Shown here piece by piece: positions 42,268 through 51,974 of a DNA stretch of 64,000 nucleotides. Within the stretch, counting starts at the first letter, position 1; each line of letters begins with the position of its first letter. The notes under the pieces are model-generated. The model was given only the letters and a program-made list of their open reading frames with translations. It had not been told where the DNA came from and did no database searches. The DNA is from Mesobacillus foraminis. Its GTDB lineage: Bacteria > Bacillota > Bacilli > Bacillales > Cytobacillaceae. A program made the position numbers and the translations under genes. The stretch spans positions 1-64,000 of the forward strand of contig NZ_SLVV01000015.1 in assembly GCF_004340465.1 (NCBI RefSeq), written 5' to 3'.

Positions 42268-43566
42268 ATGATGACGGAAGCGAGAGTAAAGCAATTGCAG
42301 GAAAACTGGAATACGAATGACCGCTGGGCTGGAATTGATAGGCCCTACTGTGCAGAGGAAGTCATCAGATTAAGAGGTTCGCTGGATATTGAACATACAC
42401 TTGCACGGCGGGGTGCGGAGAAGCTGTGGAAGCTTGTTAATGAAGAAGACTTTGTCAGCGCGCTTGGTGCACTGACAGGGAATCAGGCAGTCCAGCAGGT
42501 GAGAGCAGGCTTAAAAGCAATTTATCTGAGCGGCTGGCAGGTTGCCGCGGATGCAAATCTTTCGGGCCACATGTATCCGGATCAAAGCCTCTATCCAGCC
42601 AACAGTGTTCCAGCTGTAGTCAAACGGATTAACCAGGCCCTTCAGCGTGCTGATCAAATTACCCATTCTGAAGGGGACCATTCGATTGATTGGTACGCGC
42701 CGATTGTGGCCGATGCCGAGGCAGGCTTTGGCGGTCAGCTGAATGTGTACGAACTAATGAAAGGGATGATTGAGGCGGGAGCAGCCGGAGTCCACTTTGA
42801 AGACCAGCTTTCCTCTGAAAAGAAATGTGGCCATTTGGGCGGAAAAGTCCTGCTTCCAACTCAAACCGCCGTAAGGAACCTGATTGCGGCCCGTCTTGCC
42901 GCAGACGTAATGGGAGTGCCTGCTGTAATTATTGCCCGTACAGATGCTAATGCAGCCGATCTGATCACCAGTGATGTGGATCCAGCTGATGCCCCGTTTA
43001 TTACCGGCGAACGTACTCCGGAAGGGTTTTTCCGTACGAGGGCAGGTCTCGGCCAGGCCATTGCCCGCGGGCTTGCCTATGCTCCTTACGCCGATATGAT
43101 CTGGTGTGAGACTTCAGAACCGAATATCGAAGAAGCGGGAAGATTCGCTGAAGCTATCCATAAAAAGTTCCCTGGCAAGCTTTTGGCTTACAATTGTTCT
43201 CCTTCATTCAACTGGAAACAGAAACTTGATGATGAAAAGATTGAAAAGTTCCAGATAGAACTCGGAAATATGGGCTATAAATTCCAGTTTGTGACACTTG
43301 CTGGCTTCCACTCCCTGAACCATAGCATGTTCGAGCTGGCCAGGGGATATAAAGAAAACGGCATGACTGCTTATTCCAGGCTTCAGCAAGCGGAGTTTGC
43401 CAGTGAGCAATATGGCTATACAGCAACAAGGCATCAGCGTGAAGTCGGAACAGGCTACTTTGACCAGGTAAGCATGGTTATTTCAGGCGGGACCTCTTCT
43501 ACTACCGCCTTGAAAGGTTCAACGGAAGAAGAACAGTTCACTGCAGCCGGACAAAGGCGGAGTTAG
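42268..43566 (+). CDS. aceA: Isocitrate lyase AceA
   Basis: A 432-residue PEP-mutase-superfamily enzyme, cleaving isocitrate to succinate and glyoxylate, the first step of the glyoxylate shunt. [14 protein letters not shown] contains the KKCGH signature with catalytic Cys. [10 protein letters not shown] and [11 protein letters not shown] bind Mg. [12 protein letters not shown] closes the active site. AAGGGGGA precedes ATG 42268 (ATG 42271 is also possible). No malate synthase gene is adjacent; it must lie elsewhere if the shunt is complete. Confidence 0.95.
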   Translation: MMTEARVKQLQENWNTNDRWAGIDRPYCAEEVIRLRGSLDIEHTLARRGAEKLWKLVNEEDFVSALGALTGNQAVQQVRAGLKAIYLSGWQVAADANLSGHMYPDQSLYPANSVPAVVKRINQALQRADQITHSEGDHSIDWYAPIVADAEAGFGGQLNVYELMKGMIEAGAAGVHFEDQLSSEKKCGHLGGKVLLPTQTAVRNLIAARLAADVMGVPAVIIARTDANAADLITSDVDPADAPFITGERTPEGFFRTRAGLGQAIARGLAYAPYADMIWCETSEPNIEEAGRFAEAIHKKFPGKLLAYNCSPSFNWKQKLDDEKIEKFQIELGNMGYKFQFVTLAGFHSLNHSMFELARGYKENGMTAYSRLQQAEFASEQYGYTATRHQREVGTGYFDQVSMVISGGTSSTTALKGSTEEEQFTAAGQRRS

Positions 43567-43643
43567 AAGCTTAAAGAGGTCTGTTTCGCCGTCAATGCCC
43601 GATACACCGTAGTTGTTTTTTTGCCAATATCTCTCCTCCTTTT

Positions 43644-43673
43644 ACCTTCCCATCTCAGGGGAAGGTTTTTTTT
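43644..43673 (+). terminator. Terminator after aceA
   Basis: ACCTTCCC pairs with GGGAAGGT around a small loop, followed by eight T. Confidence 0.92.
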
Positions 43674-43793
43674 ATGAGGAGTGGGTTAAAATTGAATATA
43701 GGAAGATGGTATGATGGTGGGAAGCAGCACATCCGGCACAAAAGCCTGCACCTAATCATACATAGTAATAGGAAACTGCGCGGAGGTGACTTT

Positions 43794-44243
43794 ATGAGCA
43801 ACCAAAATGTAGATGAATATCTGCAGCAGGGGATCCATGGGCCCAAGCAGATCAAGCCGGACGAAAGGCGGAAGTATCTTGGGACGCTGAGGGAGAGAGT
43901 CGTGGTCGCCATGACACAGTCAGAAGTGTATCGAAAGGGTCTTGAGCCTCAGCTCAAAACACTGCTGTCCGAGAATAAAGAAGCCCATCTCTATTTAAAC
44001 GGGAATATAGATTATTCTGCCCTGTCCAAATATATCAAGGCAGCCGGGAATGCCGGTGTGGCGTATACAATTGTGACCAATAAGGAATATGATTCCGAAT
44101 ATGGTTTAGTTTTGGCATATGAGTATGCCATTGATAAAGAGGATATTACATTGTCAAAGAAGCCCCGGCCAGAATTGCCGAAAGCGCAGGCTGGGGAGAA
44201 GAGCCTTTTTTCGAAGGTTAAAACATTGTTTGGAAGGAAGTAG
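43794..44243 (+). CDS. yueI: YueI-family protein (DUF1694)
   Basis: 149 residues, cytoplasmic, no signal peptide. YLQQGIHGPKQIKPDERRKYLGTLRER is the recognisable YueI N-terminus; a central alpha/beta part contains AHLYLNGNIDYSALSKYIK, and a basic tail ends SKVKTLFGRK. I chose ATG 43794, because GGAGGTGA lies 4-5 nt upstream; the frame from 43674 overlaps the aceA terminator region. Function unknown. In B. subtilis yueI sits beside the pncA-pncB pair, which here lies 7 kb downstream. Confidence 0.87.
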   Translation: MSNQNVDEYLQQGIHGPKQIKPDERRKYLGTLRERVVVAMTQSEVYRKGLEPQLKTLLSENKEAHLYLNGNIDYSALSKYIKAAGNAGVAYTIVTNKEYDSEYGLVLAYEYAIDKEDITLSKKPRPELPKAQAGEKSLFSKVKTLFGRK

Positions 44244-44248
44244 TACAG

Positions 44249-44282
44249 TCCTCCGGATTGCAACGGGTCCGGAGGATTTTTT
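44249..44282 (+). terminator. Terminator after yueI
   Basis: Perfect 9-bp stem TCCTCCGGA (44249-44257) with TCCGGAGGA (44268-44276), then six T. It marks the right edge of the inserted block before gatC. Confidence 0.93.
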
Positions 44283-44416
44283 CGTTCTCTTCAAACGAAT
44301 CATTTTACATATGATAAAATAGCTCTAACGCCACGGTTCGTATTGCTTTAACGTGGAAAAGTTTGCTATTATCAATATAATTGCCCGTTGTGCGAATTTT
44401 CAAGGAGGTGGCTTTT

Positions 44417-44707
44417 ATGTCAAGGATTTCAGTGGATCAGGTCAAGCATGTGGCCCATCTAGCCAGATTGGCTGTTACAGAGGAAGAAGCAGAAAAATTT
44501 AAAAGACAGCTTGATCAAATTATTACGTTTGCCGAGCAGTTGAACGAGCTGGACACAGAAAATGTCGAGCCGACTTCACATGTTCTCGATATCCGCAATG
44601 TTATGCGGGAGGATGCCGCGAAACCGGGGCTTCCAAATGAAGAGGTGCTTAAGAATGCCCCTGACCATCAGGATGGCCAGATTAAAGTACCATCTATTAT
44701 GGAGTAA
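44417..44707 (+). CDS. gatC: Asp/Glu-tRNA amidotransferase subunit GatC
   Basis: A 96-residue subunit that wraps GatA and GatB in the complex turning Glu-tRNA(Gln) into Gln-tRNA(Gln), and Asp-tRNA(Asn) into Asn-tRNA(Asn). [20 protein letters not shown] and the [10 protein letters not shown] stretch are typical. ATG 44417 has AAGGAGGTG 8 nt upstream; the extension to 44381 has no ribosome site. gatA follows after 12 bp. Needed for decoding Gln, as in most Gram-positives without GlnRS. Confidence 0.96.
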   Translation: MSRISVDQVKHVAHLARLAVTEEEAEKFKRQLDQIITFAEQLNELDTENVEPTSHVLDIRNVMREDAAKPGLPNEEVLKNAPDHQDGQIKVPSIME

Positions 44708-44719
44708 GGAGGGGAAAAG

Positions 44720-46171
44720 ATGAGTTTATTTGATCATAAGGTTTCAGAGCTTCATGAACTTTTACATAAAAAAGAAATAACCGTTTCTGACCTTGTTGAA
44801 ACGTCGTATAAACGAATTAAGGAAGTAGATGGCGAGGTCCAGGCCTTCTTAACCCTGGATGAGGAACGCGCCCGGGCCAAGGCAAAAGAGCTGGACGAAA
44901 AGAACTCCGATGATAAAGGGCTGCTTTATGGAATGCCGATCGGAATCAAGGACAATATTGTCACAAAGAATCTGACTACAACATGTGCCAGCAGGATTCT
45001 CGAAAACTTTGATCCTATTTATGATGCAACCGTAATGGGCAAGCTTCACCAGGCAGAAACCATTACAATCGGAAAATTAAATATGGACGAGTTTGCCATG
45101 GGCTCTTCCAATGAAAACTCTGCCTATAAAAATACAAAGAATCCATGGGACCTTAACACGGTGCCCGGCGGTTCTTCAGGCGGATCGGCTGCTGCCGTTG
45201 CTGCAGGGGAAGTCCTGTTTTCGCTTGGATCCGACACAGGCGGCTCCATCCGCCAGCCGGCAGCGTTCTGCGGCGTGGTTGGAATGAAGCCTACATACGG
45301 ACTTGTTTCCCGCTTTGGCTTAGTAGCATTTGCTTCCTCACTTGACCAGATCGGTCCGGTTACCCGTACGGTTGAGGACAATGCCTACCTGTTAAAGGCA
45401 ATTGCCGGGCATGACCAAATGGACTCAACTTCTGCGAATGTGAATATTCCGGACTACCTAAATGCACTGTCCGGCGATGTAAAAGGGTTAAAAATCGCTG
45501 TACCGAAGGAATATCTTGGGGAAGGGGTCAGTGAGGAGTCCAAGCAGAGTGTCCTGGATGCGCTTAAAGTACTTGAAAGCCTTGGGGCAACCTGGGAAGA
45601 AGTTTCACTTCCGCATTCGAAGTATGCGCTGGCCACTTATTATTTGCTGTCTTCGTCAGAAGCGTCTGCCAACCTGTCCAGGTTTGACGGGGTCCGCTAC
45701 GGCTACCGAACTCCGGATGCCCAAAATCTGATTGAAATGTATAAACAGACCAGGGCAGAAGGTTTTGGTGAAGAAGTAAAGCGCCGGATCATGCTTGGAA
45801 CGTTTGCGCTCAGCTCAGGCTATTATGATGCTTATTATAAGAAAGCGCAGAAGGTACGGACATTGATCAAGAAGGACTTCGATGACGTCCTGGAAAAATA
45901 TGATGTGATTGTAGGGCCAACAACTCCGACTCCTGCTTTTAAGATTGGCGAGAACATTGATGACCCTATGACCATGTACATGAATGATATTCTAACGATT
46001 CCGGTCAATCTGGCAGGTGTTCCAGCGATTTCCGTTCCATGCGGATTTGCGGGCGGACTGCCGTTAGGACTGCAGATTATCGGAAAGCACTTTGATGAAA
46101 GCTCTGTTTACCGCGTTGCCCATGCATATGAGCAGGCAACAAGCTTCCATAAACAAAAACCAGTTTTGTAA
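44720..46171 (+). CDS. gatA: Amidotransferase glutaminase subunit GatA
   Basis: A 483-residue amidase-signature enzyme that releases ammonia from glutamine for GatB. The catalytic triad is visible: Lys77 (PIGIKDNI), cis-Ser152 ([10 protein letters not shown]) and nucleophile Ser176 ([10 protein letters not shown]). AGGAGGGG lies 5 nt before the ATG. The gene sits between gatC and gatB with 12-bp gaps, so the three subunits are made from one message. Length matches the family. Confidence 0.97.
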   Translation: MSLFDHKVSELHELLHKKEITVSDLVETSYKRIKEVDGEVQAFLTLDEERARAKAKELDEKNSDDKGLLYGMPIGIKDNIVTKNLTTTCASRILENFDPIYDATVMGKLHQAETITIGKLNMDEFAMGSSNENSAYKNTKNPWDLNTVPGGSSGGSAAAVAAGEVLFSLGSDTGGSIRQPAAFCGVVGMKPTYGLVSRFGLVAFASSLDQIGPVTRTVEDNAYLLKAIAGHDQMDSTSANVNIPDYLNALSGDVKGLKIAVPKEYLGEGVSEESKQSVLDALKVLESLGATWEEVSLPHSKYALATYYLLSSSEASANLSRFDGVRYGYRTPDAQNLIEMYKQTRAEGFGEEVKRRIMLGTFALSSGYYDAYYKKAQKVRTLIKKDFDDVLEKYDVIVGPTTPTPAFKIGENIDDPMTMYMNDILTIPVNLAGVPAISVPCGFAGGLPLGLQIIGKHFDESSVYRVAHAYEQATSFHKQKPVL

Positions 46172-46183
46172 GGGGTGAGAAGG

Positions 46184-47611
46184 ATGAACTTTGAAACGGT
46201 AATTGGACTTGAGGTCCATGTTGAACTGAAGACAGACTCGAAGATTTTTTCAAATGCGCCGAACCATTTTGGCGCAGAACCAAATACCAATACGACGGTC
46301 ATTGACCTGGGCTATCCGGGTGTTTTGCCGGTTGTAAATAAAAAAGCGGTCGAATTCGCAATGAAGGCATGTATGGCCCTGAACTGTGAAGTGGCGACAG
46401 AAACAAAGTTTGACCGCAAAAACTATTTTTATCCGGACAATCCAAAAGCCTATCAGATTTCCCAGTTTGACAAGCCGATTGGCGAACATGGCTGGATCGA
46501 AATCGAAGTAAATGGCGAAAAGAAAAAGATCGGCATTACCCGGATCCATATGGAAGAGGATGCCGGAAAGCTTACCCATGGAAACGGCTATTCACTGGTG
46601 GACTATAATCGCCAGGGCACACCGCTCGTTGAGATTGTATCGGAGCCGGATATCCGCACTCCGGAAGAAGCTTATGCTTATCTTGAAAAGTTAAAGTCAA
46701 TCATTCAATATACAGGTGTTTCTGATTGCAAGATGGAGGAAGGGTCACTGCGATGCGATGCGAACATCTCCCTCCGTCCGGTCGGACAGGAAGAATTCGG
46801 AACAAAAACCGAACTGAAAAACCTGAACTCCTTTAACTTTGTCCGGAAAGGCCTTGAGTATGAAGAGAAACGACAGGCTGAAATCCTGAATGCCGGAGGG
46901 GAAATCCAGCAGGAAACCCGACGCTATGATGAAGCAACCAATACAACGGTATTGATGCGTGTCAAAGAAGGCTCCGAGGACTATCGCTACTTCCCGGAAC
47001 CTGACCTTATGGATATTTATATCGATGAAGACTGGAAAGCGAGAGTCAGGGCGGAGATTCCCGAGCTTCCAGATGCTCGGAAGAAGCGTTACATCGAAGA
47101 GCTGGGCTTGCCTTCCTATGATGCCAACGTCCTCACTGTGACAAAGGAAATGGCTGATTTCTTTGAAGCTGCCGTGCAGGAGGGAGCCGATCCGAAACAG
47201 GCTTCCAACTGGGTGATGGGAGAGGTTTCAGGCTATTTAAATGCAGAAGGCAAAGAGCTTCACGAGGTTCCTCTCACGCCGCAGGGCCTTGCAGGCATGA
47301 TCAAGCTGATTGAAAATGGCACCATTTCCTCTAAAATTGCTAAAACTGTTTTCAAGGAGTTAATTGAAAACGGCGGTGATGCTGAGAAAATCGTTAAAGA
47401 AAAAGGTCTTGTCCAGATTTCCGATGAAGGTGCACTGCTGAAGATCATTACGGAAATCATTGATGCAAACCCGCAATCCGTTGAAGATTTTAAAGGCGGG
47501 AAAGAGAAAGCGAAAGGCTTCCTGGTTGGCCAGATCATGAAGGCAACCAAAGGCCAGGCGAATCCTCCGCTTGTCAATAAGTTACTGGCGCAGGAATTGA
47601 GTAAAAGGTAA
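46184..47611 (+). CDS. gatB: Asp/Glu-tRNA amidotransferase subunit GatB
   Basis: A 475-residue kinase/transamidase subunit that phosphorylates and then amidates the mischarged t[19 protein letters not shown] at the N-terminus, [16 protein letters not shown], and [10 protein letters not shown] (metal and substrate site) are present. A C-terminal YqeY-like tRNA-binding tail ends [19 protein letters not shown] 46184 has AGGGGTG upstream; the upstream ATG at 46175 overlaps it. A terminator follows at 47650. Confidence 0.97.
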   Translation: MNFETVIGLEVHVELKTDSKIFSNAPNHFGAEPNTNTTVIDLGYPGVLPVVNKKAVEFAMKACMALNCEVATETKFDRKNYFYPDNPKAYQISQFDKPIGEHGWIEIEVNGEKKKIGITRIHMEEDAGKLTHGNGYSLVDYNRQGTPLVEIVSEPDIRTPEEAYAYLEKLKSIIQYTGVSDCKMEEGSLRCDANISLRPVGQEEFGTKTELKNLNSFNFVRKGLEYEEKRQAEILNAGGEIQQETRRYDEATNTTVLMRVKEGSEDYRYFPEPDLMDIYIDEDWKARVRAEIPELPDARKKRYIEELGLPSYDANVLTVTKEMADFFEAAVQEGADPKQASNWVMGEVSGYLNAEGKELHEVPLTPQGLAGMIKLIENGTISSKIAKTVFKELIENGGDAEKIVKEKGLVQISDEGALLKIITEIIDANPQSVEDFKGGKEKAKGFLVGQIMKATKGQANPPLVNKLLAQELSKR

Positions 47612-47627
47612 GGTTTTAAAAATAAAA

Positions 47628-47646
47628 GCTGGCGTCCATTCGCCAG
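47628..47646. repeat. 19-bp hairpin repeat, copy 1
   Basis: GCTGGCGTCCATTCGCCAG (stem CTGGCG/CGCCAG, loop TCCATT) is repeated without change at 47983-48001. The pair flanks the Bacillaceae repeat element. Confidence 0.85.
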
Positions 47647-47649
47647 CTT

Positions 47650-47702
47650 AGACTGTAGACAGACTCTCGATGAAAATCGAGTTTGTCACAGTCTTTTTTT
47701 AT
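47650..47702 (+). terminator. Terminator of gatCAB
   Basis: GACTGT (47651-47656) pairs with ACAGTC (47688-47693), with an inner ACTC/GAGT and CGAT/ATCG stem, loop GAAA, and seven T. Confidence 0.88.
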
Positions 47703-47726
47703 TTTGTCCGGTTGTAAAACTGGGCT

Positions 47727-47856
47727 GTTGACTTCCATTCCAGGCGTTTCGCTTTCCGCGGGGCGGGCGGTAACCCTCCTCGTCGCTGCTGCTCCTGCGG
47801 GGTCTACCTGTCCCACTGATCCCGCAGGAGTCTTCACGCTTTCCACTCCAATCAAC
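47727..47856. repeat. ~130-bp Bacillaceae interspersed repeat
   Basis: It runs from GTTGACTTCCATTCCAGGCG to CACTCCAATCAAC and contains GCTTTCCGCGG, CCTCCTCGTCGCT, GCTCCTGCGGGG and CCCGCAGGAGTCTTC. I recognise it as the GC-rich element scattered in many Bacillaceae genomes. The ends form an imperfect inverted repeat (GTTGA...TCAAC), and the internal CTCCTGCGGG and CCCGCAGGAG can pair. Non-coding. Confidence 0.85.
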
Positions 47857-47932
47857 AGGGTTTTAATAGTCAGTGTGTCATAACCGCAAATTGAAGGGGT
47901 GTCTAATCTGAGGTGAAACTCAATACTAATTA

Positions 47933-47969
47933 AAAGGGGTTCGGAATGGGATCATTCCAAACCCCTTTT
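47933..47969. terminator. Bidirectional terminator-like hairpin
   Basis: AAAAGGGGTT and GGAAT pair with ATTCC and AACCCCTTTT (one bulge each side). No gene is attached to it directly, so it may be part of the repeat-rich spacer. Confidence 0.6.
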
Positions 47970-47982
47970 GTCGACAAACAGT

Positions 47983-48001
47983 GCTGGCGTCCATTCGCCA
48001 G
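47983..48001. repeat. 19-bp hairpin repeat, copy 2
   Basis: Exact copy of 47628-47646, here followed by ATTTTTG. Confidence 0.85.
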
Positions 48002-48070
48002 ATTTTTGTCATAAACGATTAAAAACGACAGGTATTTCCCGGAAAATGAAACTGTCGATCTTTTTCAACG

Positions 48071-48109
48071 AAAAAAACGGCCCTTTTTTGTCCCAAGGGC
48101 CGTTTTTTT
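48071..48109. terminator. Terminator of opuE
   Basis: AAAAAAACGGCCCTT pairs with AAGGGCCGTTTTTTT around TTTTGTCCC. It acts for the minus-strand opuE and could also stop plus-strand transcripts. Confidence 0.93.
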
Positions 48110-48125
48110 AGCAGGTATTGCCGAT

Positions 48126-49622
48126 TTAGTTCCCTTGTTTCAAGCCTTCAATGCTTTCAGTAAACTCTTTTTCAATCTCGTCATTCCTTTGATAGGTAGC
48201 AAGGCTCACAAGAATGGAGACAGCAAGGTTCACTATGAAGCCAGGTACAATTTCATATAATGGCTGACCAAGGAGGATATCGCCAAGATTGAGATTTTTC
48301 CAGAGGATGACTGTAACCGCCCCTGTGATCATCCCGAAAAGGGCACCCCAGTTGGTCATCTTCCGCCAAAACAGGCTTAAAAGGATCACCGGGCCAAACG
48401 AGGCTCCAAAGCCGGCCCACGCATATGCCACCAGGCTCAGGATGGTGTTATCCTGGTTAAGGGCTAGTAGAGCAGCAACAACAGATACGCCAAGCACAGC
48501 CATTCTCCCAAAAAATACGAGGTGTTTGTCACTCGCGTCTTTCTTCAGCAGAACCTTGTATAAATCCTCTGTCAGAGCGCTGGATGTCACAATCAATTGT
48601 GACGAAATGGTGCTCATAATCGCTGCCAGGACAGCTGCCAGGAGGAATCCGCCGAACAATGGGTGAAAGAAAATCTGTCCCAGTTCAATGAACACGGCTT
48701 CCGGGTTCTCTAACTTGTATTGCGTATTTTGTAGATAGAATGCCCGGCCGATGAAGGCTGTCAAGATGGTTCCGATCAGGGTGAAAATCATCCAGCTCAT
48801 CCCGATGCGGCGTGCATTCTTGGTTTCTTTTACCGATGATATCGCCATGAACCGCACGATGATATGCGGCTGGCCGAAATATCCAAGTCCCCAGGCTGCA
48901 GCCGAGATGATCCCAAGCAGTGTCGTGCCCTTGAAAAGGTCGAGCAAGGCAGGATCAATGGAACGGACGGTGTCAAAGGTCTCTGCCGGCCCGCCAGTCC
49001 TCGCAAACCCAAGGATTGGGACCAGAATCAAAGCAGCCAGCATGATGAGTCCCTGGACAAAGTCGGTCCAGCTAACCGCAAGGAAGCCGCCAAACAGGGT
49101 ATAGGCAACAACAACAACAGCAACAATGAAGAGGCCTGTATAATAATTCAAATCAAAGGAGCTTTGGAAAAACACCGCACCAGATACCATACCTGATGAA
49201 ACATAAAAGGTAAAAAAGATTAATATGACGAGCCCGGAGACAATCCTCAGCAGTTTGGACGTATCCTTGAAGCGGTTTTCCAGGTAACCCGGAATGGTGA
49301 TGGAGTCATTTGCAACCTTTGTATAGGACCGCAGGCGAGGTGCAACAAGCAGCCAGTTCAGGTAGGCTCCGATTGTAAGGCCAATGGCAATCCAGGCGTC
49401 AGCAAGTCCGGTGACATAGATGCCGCCCGGGAGTCCCATCAGGAGCCATCCGCTCATGTCTGCCGCTCCAGCGCTAAGGGCCGTGACCGCAGGGCCCAAG
49501 GAACGGCCGCCGAGCATATAATCTGTCAGGTTGTTCGTTTTCCTGTATGCATACCAGCCTATAAAAAGCATGGCCGCCATGTATATGCCAATGGAGATAA
49601 GCTGAAAAATCTCATTCGACAT
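48126..49622 (-). CDS. opuE: Sodium/proline symporter OpuE (PutP type)
   Basis: A 498-residue SSS-family transporter with about 13 membrane segments, taking up proline with Na+. LGGRSLGPAVTALSAGAADMSGWLLMGLPG is the PutP-specific region, with the Na-site and proline-site residues, and SQLIVTSSALTEDLYK ends TM8. In B. subtilis the gene next to gatCAB is opuE, which imports proline as an osmoprotectant; the same position supports the name. I chose ATG 49622 (MSNEIFQLISIG), with GGAGG upstream; the frame back to 49682 has no ribosome site. Confidence 0.92.
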   Translation of the reverse strand: MSNEIFQLISIGIYMAAMLFIGWYAYRKTNNLTDYMLGGRSLGPAVTALSAGAADMSGWLLMGLPGGIYVTGLADAWIAIGLTIGAYLNWLLVAPRLRSYTKVANDSITIPGYLENRFKDTSKLLRIVSGLVILIFFTFYVSSGMVSGAVFFQSSFDLNYYTGLFIVAVVVVAYTLFGGFLAVSWTDFVQGLIMLAALILVPILGFARTGGPAETFDTVRSIDPALLDLFKGTTLLGIISAAAWGLGYFGQPHIIVRFMAISSVKETKNARRIGMSWMIFTLIGTILTAFIGRAFYLQNTQYKLENPEAVFIELGQIFFHPLFGGFLLAAVLAAIMSTISSQLIVTSSALTEDLYKVLLKKDASDKHLVFFGRMAVLGVSVVAALLALNQDNTILSLVAYAWAGFGASFGPVILLSLFWRKMTNWGALFGMITGAVTVILWKNLNLGDILLGQPLYEIVPGFIVNLAVSILVSLATYQRNDEIEKEFTESIEGLKQGN

Positions 49623-49658
49623 GTTTAACCTCCTCAAATAAATAGGTATAAAAATACA

Positions 49659-49687
49659 ATAATATACTGAATATTCTACCACCGCAA
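49659..49687 (-). promoter_or_regulatory. opuE promoter
   Basis: On the minus strand TTGCGG (49682-49687) and TATTAT (49659-49664) have a 17-bp spacer. B. subtilis opuE also has a sigma-B promoter; I do not see a clear GTTTAA/GGGTAT pair here. Confidence 0.6.
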
Positions 49688-49911
49688 TACAAATATAAAT
49701 AGATTCTTTGCTAAGTCAAAAGGAGCATTCTGGGACCTGATGATTGTACAAGCAGACTTCTTCCCATATAATGGGTATGGTATGCTGATTCTCCTGTGAG
49801 AAGAGCATGCCGTTTTTCAATGTCAGTCAAAATTGCTTATTATTTTGCTTTTAGGCTATGATGTTAAAGGATAAAAAAGTATTAATAATTCATTTCTATA
49901 GGATGATGGGT

Positions 49912-50874
49912 ATGAAAAGAGCAAGAATTATTTATAATCCTACTTCCGGGCGGGAAATTTTTAAAAAGAGCCTGGCAGATGTGCTGATGAGGCTTGAGGA
50001 AGCAGGATATGAGGCTTCCTGCCATGCAACAACGGGGGAAGGCGATGCAACGCATGCGGCGAGGGTTGCTGTGGAGAGGCGTTATGACCTGGTCATTGCT
50101 GCTGGCGGAGACGGAACGATCAATGAAGTCATCAACGGTATTGCCGAACAGGAATACCGTCCAAAAATTGGCGTGATCCCTACCGGCACAACCAATGACT
50201 TTGCGAGGGCACTCCATATCCCGCGTGACATCGAAGCGGCCGTCGACATTATTATAAAAGGTGAAAGTATTCCTGTTGATGTGGGCCGGATCAATGAAAA
50301 GTACTTTATCAATATCGCTGGAGGCGGGCGTCTAACGGAGCTGACGTATGAAGTGCCAAGCAAGCTGAAGACTATGCTTGGGCAGCTGGCCTATTATTTA
50401 AAAGGAATCGAAATGCTGCCATCGCTGAAGGCTTCCGAAGTAAGCATTGAGTATGACGGAAAACTGTTTGAAGGCGAAGTCATGCTGTTTCTCATCGGAT
50501 TGACAAACTCGGTAGGAGGGTTTGAAAGGCTCGCTCCCAATGCCTCGATCAACGACGGGATGTTTTCACTGCTCGTTTTAAAGAAAACAAACCTTGCTGA
50601 CTTTATCAGGATTGCCACTTTGGCTGTCAGGGGTGAACATATTAATGACCCCAATGTCATTTATACCAAGGCAAACAGGATCAAAGTGCATTCAAAAGAA
50701 ACCATGCAGCTGAACCTCGACGGAGAATACGGGGGCAACCTCCCTGCGGAATTTGAGAACCTTTACCGGCATATTGACGTCTTTGTTCCGCTTGATCAAA
50801 TTCGTCCGGAAGACAGGCCGGATATTTGGGCTGAGACGGACATTCCGGGTCAACCAGCAGAAAACCAATCCTGA
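49912..50874 (+). CDS. dgkB: Diacylglycerol kinase DgkB
   Basis: A 320-residue soluble lipid kinase of the DAGK_cat family that returns diacylglycerol to phosphatidic acid, needed because lipoteichoic acid synthesis releases diacylglycerol. MKRARIIYNPTSGREIFKKS is the N-terminal signature. AAGGDGTINEVINGI is the nucleotide loop, and VIPTGTTNDFARAL follows. QLNLDGEYGGNLPAEF is the conserved C-terminal substrate part. The ribosome site is weak (GGATGATGGG), so ATG 49903 is an alternative start. In B. subtilis it is yerQ, in the same place. Confidence 0.94.
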   Translation: MKRARIIYNPTSGREIFKKSLADVLMRLEEAGYEASCHATTGEGDATHAARVAVERRYDLVIAAGGDGTINEVINGIAEQEYRPKIGVIPTGTTNDFARALHIPRDIEAAVDIIIKGESIPVDVGRINEKYFINIAGGGRLTELTYEVPSKLKTMLGQLAYYLKGIEMLPSLKASEVSIEYDGKLFEGEVMLFLIGLTNSVGGFERLAPNASINDGMFSLLVLKKTNLADFIRIATLAVRGEHINDPNVIYTKANRIKVHSKETMQLNLDGEYGGNLPAEFENLYRHIDVFVPLDQIRPEDRPDIWAETDIPGQPAENQS

Positions 50875-50897
50875 CAGCACGCATGCGAGAGGGTTGC

Positions 50898-50933
50898 CAG
50901 GCTTGAATTCATTTGGGATTCAGGCCTTTTTTG
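50898..50933 (+). terminator. Terminator after dgkB
   Basis: CAGGCTTGAAT pairs with ATTCAGGCCT-type sequence (imperfect) around TCATTTGGG, followed by six T. Confidence 0.8.
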
Positions 50934-50939
50934 GTTTTG

Positions 50940-51381
50940 AGGGCCGATGGGTGATGAAGGCAAGATGAAGGCAGCAAGATCATATCATTGGATTGGTGAA
51001 GATGGGGCCAGAATTCAATAGAATATAGACGTCATAGCGGCAATGAAGACCAAATCGACGCGAAAATCCGAAAGAGGATGACATCATATCATCGTTGAAG
51101 ATGAAACTGGAGCAAACCTCAATAAAAAGTAGACAGCATCATGCCGTTGACGAAATCCAATAGGAATCCAATGAGAAGCTGTCATCATCTCCCATGAAGA
51201 CCTGGGGAGCCCTCACTTAGAAAAAAAAGCAGGACACGGTTTCCCTCCATCCGAAAAATAAGGATATTTTATGTATTTTACTTTTTTAAATATAAAAAGT
51301 TGATGAATTCCCGCGAATCGAAGAAAATAAAGGGTAAAATAAAAGAAAAATTGAAAAAGAGCGGAGAACGGAGGGGACACG
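50940..51381. other. Gene-free spacer with diverged repeats before pncA
   Basis: No ORF with a ribosome site. Segments near 50970, 51085 and 51175 share ATCATATCAT or TCATCAT, GAAGATG, and TAGAC or CTTAG in the same order, suggesting three decayed units of roughly 90-100 bp. The stretch 51250-51370 is AT-rich and probably contains the pncA promoter, which I could not place with confidence. Confidence 0.45.
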
Positions 51382-51933
51382 ATGGAAAAGAGAGCACTTA
51401 TTAATATTGATTATACATATGATTTTGTAGCGGATGACGGGGCTTTGACCTGCGGAGAGCCTGGGCAGCGGATTGAATCAAAGGTTGTGGAACTGACGGA
51501 GGAATTTATTGCGAACGGAGACCTCGTTGTATTTGCTATTGATGTGCATGATAAAGGGGATGAATTCCATCCTGAAACAAAGCTGTATCCTCCACATAAT
51601 ATCCGCGGAACCAAAGGGAGAGATTTATACGGAAGCTTAAAGAAAGTTTATGAAGACCACCAGGGGCGTGACAATGTCTGTTATCTTGATAAAACCCGCT
51701 ACTCCGCATTTGCCGGAACAGATCTTGAAATCAAATTGCGTGAACGGGGAATTACAGAAGTCCACCTTGTGGGTGTATGCACCGACATTTGTGTCCTGCA
51801 TACAGCAGTAGATGCTTATAATCGCGGGTTTCAAATCGTTGTATATAAAGATGCAGTGGCCTCTTTCAACCAGGAAGGGCATCATTGGGCACTTGGTCAT
51901 TTTGAGGGTGCCATGGGGGCAAACGTAAAGTAG
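51382..51933 (+). CDS. pncA: Nicotinamidase PncA
   Basis: A 183-residue isochorismatase-fold hydrolase, turning nicotinamide into nicotinate for NAD salvage. The triad is visible: Asp10 (INIDYTYDF), Lys104 (YLDKTRYSAF) and Cys137 (GVCTDICVLHTA). Metal-binding AIDVHDKGDEFHPE has Asp54 and His56. The gene precedes pncB by 41 bp, so nicotinate is passed to the next step in one operon. In B. subtilis the matching gene is yueJ. Confidence 0.94.
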   Translation: MEKRALINIDYTYDFVADDGALTCGEPGQRIESKVVELTEEFIANGDLVVFAIDVHDKGDEFHPETKLYPPHNIRGTKGRDLYGSLKKVYEDHQGRDNVCYLDKTRYSAFAGTDLEIKLRERGITEVHLVGVCTDICVLHTAVDAYNRGFQIVVYKDAVASFNQEGHHWALGHFEGAMGANVK

Positions 51934-51974
51934 ACAGATCGTTCAACATGAAGCGGAATTCGGAGGTTAGTTTA

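Noticed and set aside
47727-47856. Small coding gene or structured RNA gene
   Set aside because: Sequence matches a widespread interspersed Bacillaceae repeat; no start, ribosome site or promoter belongs to it.
49623-49682. 20-residue extension of OpuE
   Set aside because: No ribosome site before it, and it covers the predicted promoter; ATG 49622 follows GGAGG.
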